64,000 nucleotides of DNA. Origin: Glandiceps talaboti. Its lineage: Eukaryota > Hemichordata > Enteropneusta > Spengelidae. The DNA is taken from NCBI RefSeq assembly GCF_964340395.1, contig NC_135569.1, positions 12,813,019-12,877,018 of the forward strand. Direction: 5' to 3'. Shown piece by piece: positions 61,641 through 64,000 of the stretch; position 1 is the first letter of the stretch; the number at the start of each line of letters is the position of its first letter. Made by a program: the position numbers and the translations under genes. The notes below the pieces were generated by a model. It was not told the origin of the DNA. It was given only the letters and a program-made list of their open reading frames with translations, and did not search any database.

Positions 61641-61775
61641 TTGTTTGTCTGTCTGTCTGTCTGTGTGTCTATCTATCTGCCTGTCTGTCTGCATATGTAT
61701 GCATGTATGTATGTATGTATGTATGTATGTATGTATGTATGTATGTATGTATGTATGCCTGCCTGCCTGCCTGCC

Positions 61776-61820
<45 letters not shown>

Positions 61821-61997
61821 TTCTGTATGTGTGTGTGTGTCTGTCTGTGTGTCTGTCTGTGTGTCTGTCTGTCTGTCTGTCTGTCTTTGTCTGTCAGTCT
61901 GTATGTATGTATGTATGTATGTATGTATGTATGTATGTATGTATGTATGTATGTATGTATGTATGTATGTATGTCTTCCTGACTGCCTGGCTGCATA

Positions 61998-62028
<31 letters not shown>

Positions 62029-62126
62029 GTATGTATGTATGTATGTATGTATGTATGTATGTATGTATGTATGTATGTATGTATGTATGTATGTATGTAT
62101 GTCTTCCTGACTGCGTGCCTGCCTGC

Positions 62127-62157
<31 letters not shown>

Positions 62158-63269
62158 TGTATGTATGTATGTATGTATGTATGTATGTATGTATGTTTAC
62201 AAGATATGTAGAATCTGACAAAACAGTTCAAACCCGCTTTAATGATGTGGATAAATTTCGAATGACATGGAATGTGTTAAAATGTAGTTACCGAGAGAAA
62301 AGGGAACGATCAGACCCCTGTTCACAACGTTTCTGCTTTCATCAAGGAATCGCCCTGGGTTGAATAATTCGGGATTGTCAAATTCCGTTTCATTCATATG
62401 GACACCCCAAATATTGGTCATAACCATAGTATTGGCGGGAATCGAGTAGCCTCGCAGAATGACCGATTCTGACGTCATGTGCGGGACACCCATTGGAACT
62501 AATGATGCAATTCTTTGGACTTCAAGGGTTGTTGCTTCGATATAAGGAAGTTTTGATCTGTCAGCGAAGGTTGGTGGCCTTTCAAAACCGATGCCGTTTT
62601 CAATGTCCTCAATGCATTTTGCCTGAATGTCTGGATACAACGTAAGGTAGAGGATGGACCATAGCAACGTATGTGATGTTGTATCTGTTCCAGCAGCTAA
62701 CAACCCCCAGCAGATAATAGCAATCTGGTCAGGGTCTTCGAGAAAGGAAAGCGATAGGTCTTGATGGGATGTCGTTTCTTTGTATTCCTTCGATTTCAAA
62801 AGGAAATAATCTGCAATACACTCGCCATCACTTTTCTGTTGTACCCTCTTATCATGTGTTTCCATAATAGTATCAATATAGTCTCGGATTTTGTTCCATT
62901 TGTCAGCTATTCGGTGTTTAATCGGCAAAGGAAAATACCAGAGTATGGGGATGAAGGTAAGAAGGTTTGAAGCAAGGAGATCGTTAATCAGAGCGTTATT
63001 TAATTCGAGCAATCGTTTGAAGTCTCTGCCATCGTTCTCAAACCTACGGCCAAATACCATAGTACAGATGACTGTAGAAACAGCATTCACACACACATGT
63101 CGAATATCAGTCGGTTTGTTGAGGTTCTCTGATAGTCTTTGGATGAGAAATTCACATCCGTCGAGAATGAGTTCTTCAGATACAGATTTCCCCATTCCAT
63201 GCTCATGAAGACCTCTTAGCGAATATTTGCGGATGGCTTGCCAAACTGGTGATGGTGAATCGGAGATAC
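60672..63269 (-). CDS. Cytochrome P450 gene C (CYP2 clan), exons 2-3 only in window
   Basis: Exons 63269-62292 and 60856-60672 encode the last 387 or so residues. Exon 1 must lie to the right of the window. Motifs are intact: WQAIRKYSL, AAGTDTTS I-helix, EVQR, FNPGRF and FSLGARDCPG. The C-terminus reads NVREHNKQ, two residues longer than B because the stop codon of B is replaced and the next stop is used. It is the most diverged of the three but shows no stop or frame break in the visible part. Intron 2 (1435 bp) is about 77 percent microsatellite, the largest in the array. The gene is partial only because of the window edge. Confidence 0.9.
61089..62197. repeat. Giant compound tetranucleotide array in P450 C intron 2
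   Basis: About 1.1 kb made almost wholly of tetranucleotide blocks: TATG, TACG, TGCC, TGTC, CGGT (61289-61343), TTTG and returns to TATG. A higher-order unit recurs: a TATG block, then CTTCCTGACTGCCTG or GCATATGT, then a TGCC/TGTC block. Open frames of several hundred codons on both strands are repeat artefacts. Confidence 0.98.
62292..63269 (-). CDS. P450 C exon 2 (catalytic core)
   Basis: 978 bases from acceptor CTTTTAG|GTATCTCC to donor CTCTCG|GTAACT. Same length and phases as B exon 2. Confidence 0.92.
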
Positions 63270-63830
63270 CTAAAAGAAGAGAATGACAAAGCTTATTTTG
63301 AAAGAATGTTATATGTGGGATCTAGTCTCTGCGTTGTTATCATTATTAATTGTAATTGCTGTACAGAAGGAATATTTAGTATCAAGACATAACAACTGAC
63401 TAACATTAACAATGACGTTTGGAATTAAAATATATGTTGCAGAACTGAATTCTTGCATTACGCATTTCAAATGTCATGTACATTAATGTGACAATAGTAG
63501 CTTTGAAGCAGCAATTGGAACTTTTTTTTAAAATACAAAAACATAGTTAGGGACAATAGCTTATATTACTCTTAATATCGCAAACTGTGAACAGGGTGTC
63601 ATCACGTATTTTTGTAGCCGTATACACTGTAAATGGAAAAATTTACTGACATTACGGGTAATTTCTGTCTTATTTGTGTTCAATAACTGTACAAATTTAT
63701 CAATATTTGATTGGTAGTGGTAGAATTGGGGAATATATTTTTTCTAAGCTCGTTATGTACAAAGGACATACAAGCAGAAAGTGAAATTCATCCTCAATTG
63801 TCACATTGTCACAGGAACATACCCTTCGTT
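63270..63830. other. Start of P450 C intron 1 (3' part)
   Basis: The first few hundred bases match intron 1 of A and B in places (GGATCTAGTCTCTGC). No other feature is seen before the retrotransposon fragment. Confidence 0.5.
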
Positions 63831-63840
63831 TAGTATCTTT

Positions 63841-64000
63841 ATTGACCTTACAAACTTAAGGCTTTTGACACAATTGACCACTAAATTCTACTCAAAAAGC
63901 TTTCTTACTATGGAATCAGAGGTGTACCTCTCTGTTGATTCCAAAGCTATCTGGAAAAGCGTCAATAGGTTGTGGATATCGACAGTTCCACTTCGAACCC
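63841..64000 (+). pseudogene. Non-LTR retrotransposon reverse-transcriptase fragment, dead
   Basis: The plus-strand translation gives AFDTIDH-stop-ILLKKLSYYGIRGV then PLC-stop-FQSYLEKRQ-stop. This matches the conserved non-LTR pattern DLSKAFDTIDH..LL.KL..YGI.G....F.SYL..R. Several in-frame stops and a frame change just before AFDT show it is inactive. It runs off the window edge and lies in what should be P450 C intron 1. Confidence 0.8.

Noticed and set aside
61093-62211. Very long open frames (over 300 codons) of Cys-Leu-Ser-Val and Tyr-Val-Cys-Met repeats
   Set aside because: They are translations of tetranucleotide microsatellites, open in several frames and both strands, and lie in a P450 intron.

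Overview
The window is animal nuclear DNA, not bacterial, viral or organellar. The protein genes use consensus GT-AG introns. The spacers are AT-rich and full of simple repeats, palindromic non-autonomous transposons and dead non-LTR retrotransposon pieces. The gene content (secreted YHYH-domain proteins and a tandem CYP2-clan P450 array) fits a marine invertebrate such as a lancelet, hemichordate or lophotrochozoan. The sequence alone does not settle which.

Every intact gene lies on the minus strand, in two clusters. Cluster 1 (1.7-28.9 kb) holds four secreted-protein genes, each with its coding part in one exon: an acidic protein with a basic tail (277 aa), a smaller acidic-repeat protein with a basic tail (164 aa), a YHYH-domain protein whose Pro/Gln-rich tail lies in a shifted frame, and a 1151-aa YHYH protein with long Pro- and Gln-rich repeats. 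All four have a splice-acceptor-like sequence 6-11 bases before the ATG, so each transcript probably starts in an unseen leader exon. The shared strand, signal peptides, low-complexity bodies and gene layout suggest one family of extracellular-matrix or secretion products. The function is not known.

The middle (29-37.8 kb) has no gene I can support. It holds a tandem duplication with a period of about 1.5 kb and several simple repeats.

Cluster 2 (37.8-63.3 kb) is a tandem segmental duplication of microsomal cytochrome P450 genes. Genes A (500 aa) and B (501 aa) are complete in three coding exons; gene C lacks exon 1, which lies beyond the window. Splice phases and exon sizes match across copies. 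Gene A has Val in place of the conserved I-helix Thr. Beside each unit, on the plus strand, is a decayed P450 first exon, which suggests the ancestral unit was a head-to-head pair. Each intron 2 carries a (TATG)n-type array just downstream of exon 2, from about 230 bp to about 1.1 kb long.

Mobile DNA includes a 457-bp foldback element built from 35-bp repeats, a 336-bp foldback insertion in P450 A intron 1 whose empty site survives in P450 B, two copies of a 330-350-bp MITE, and two reverse-transcriptase fragments. The most useful leads are the secreted-protein cluster, the frame break in the third gene, the altered P450 A active site and the foldback elements.
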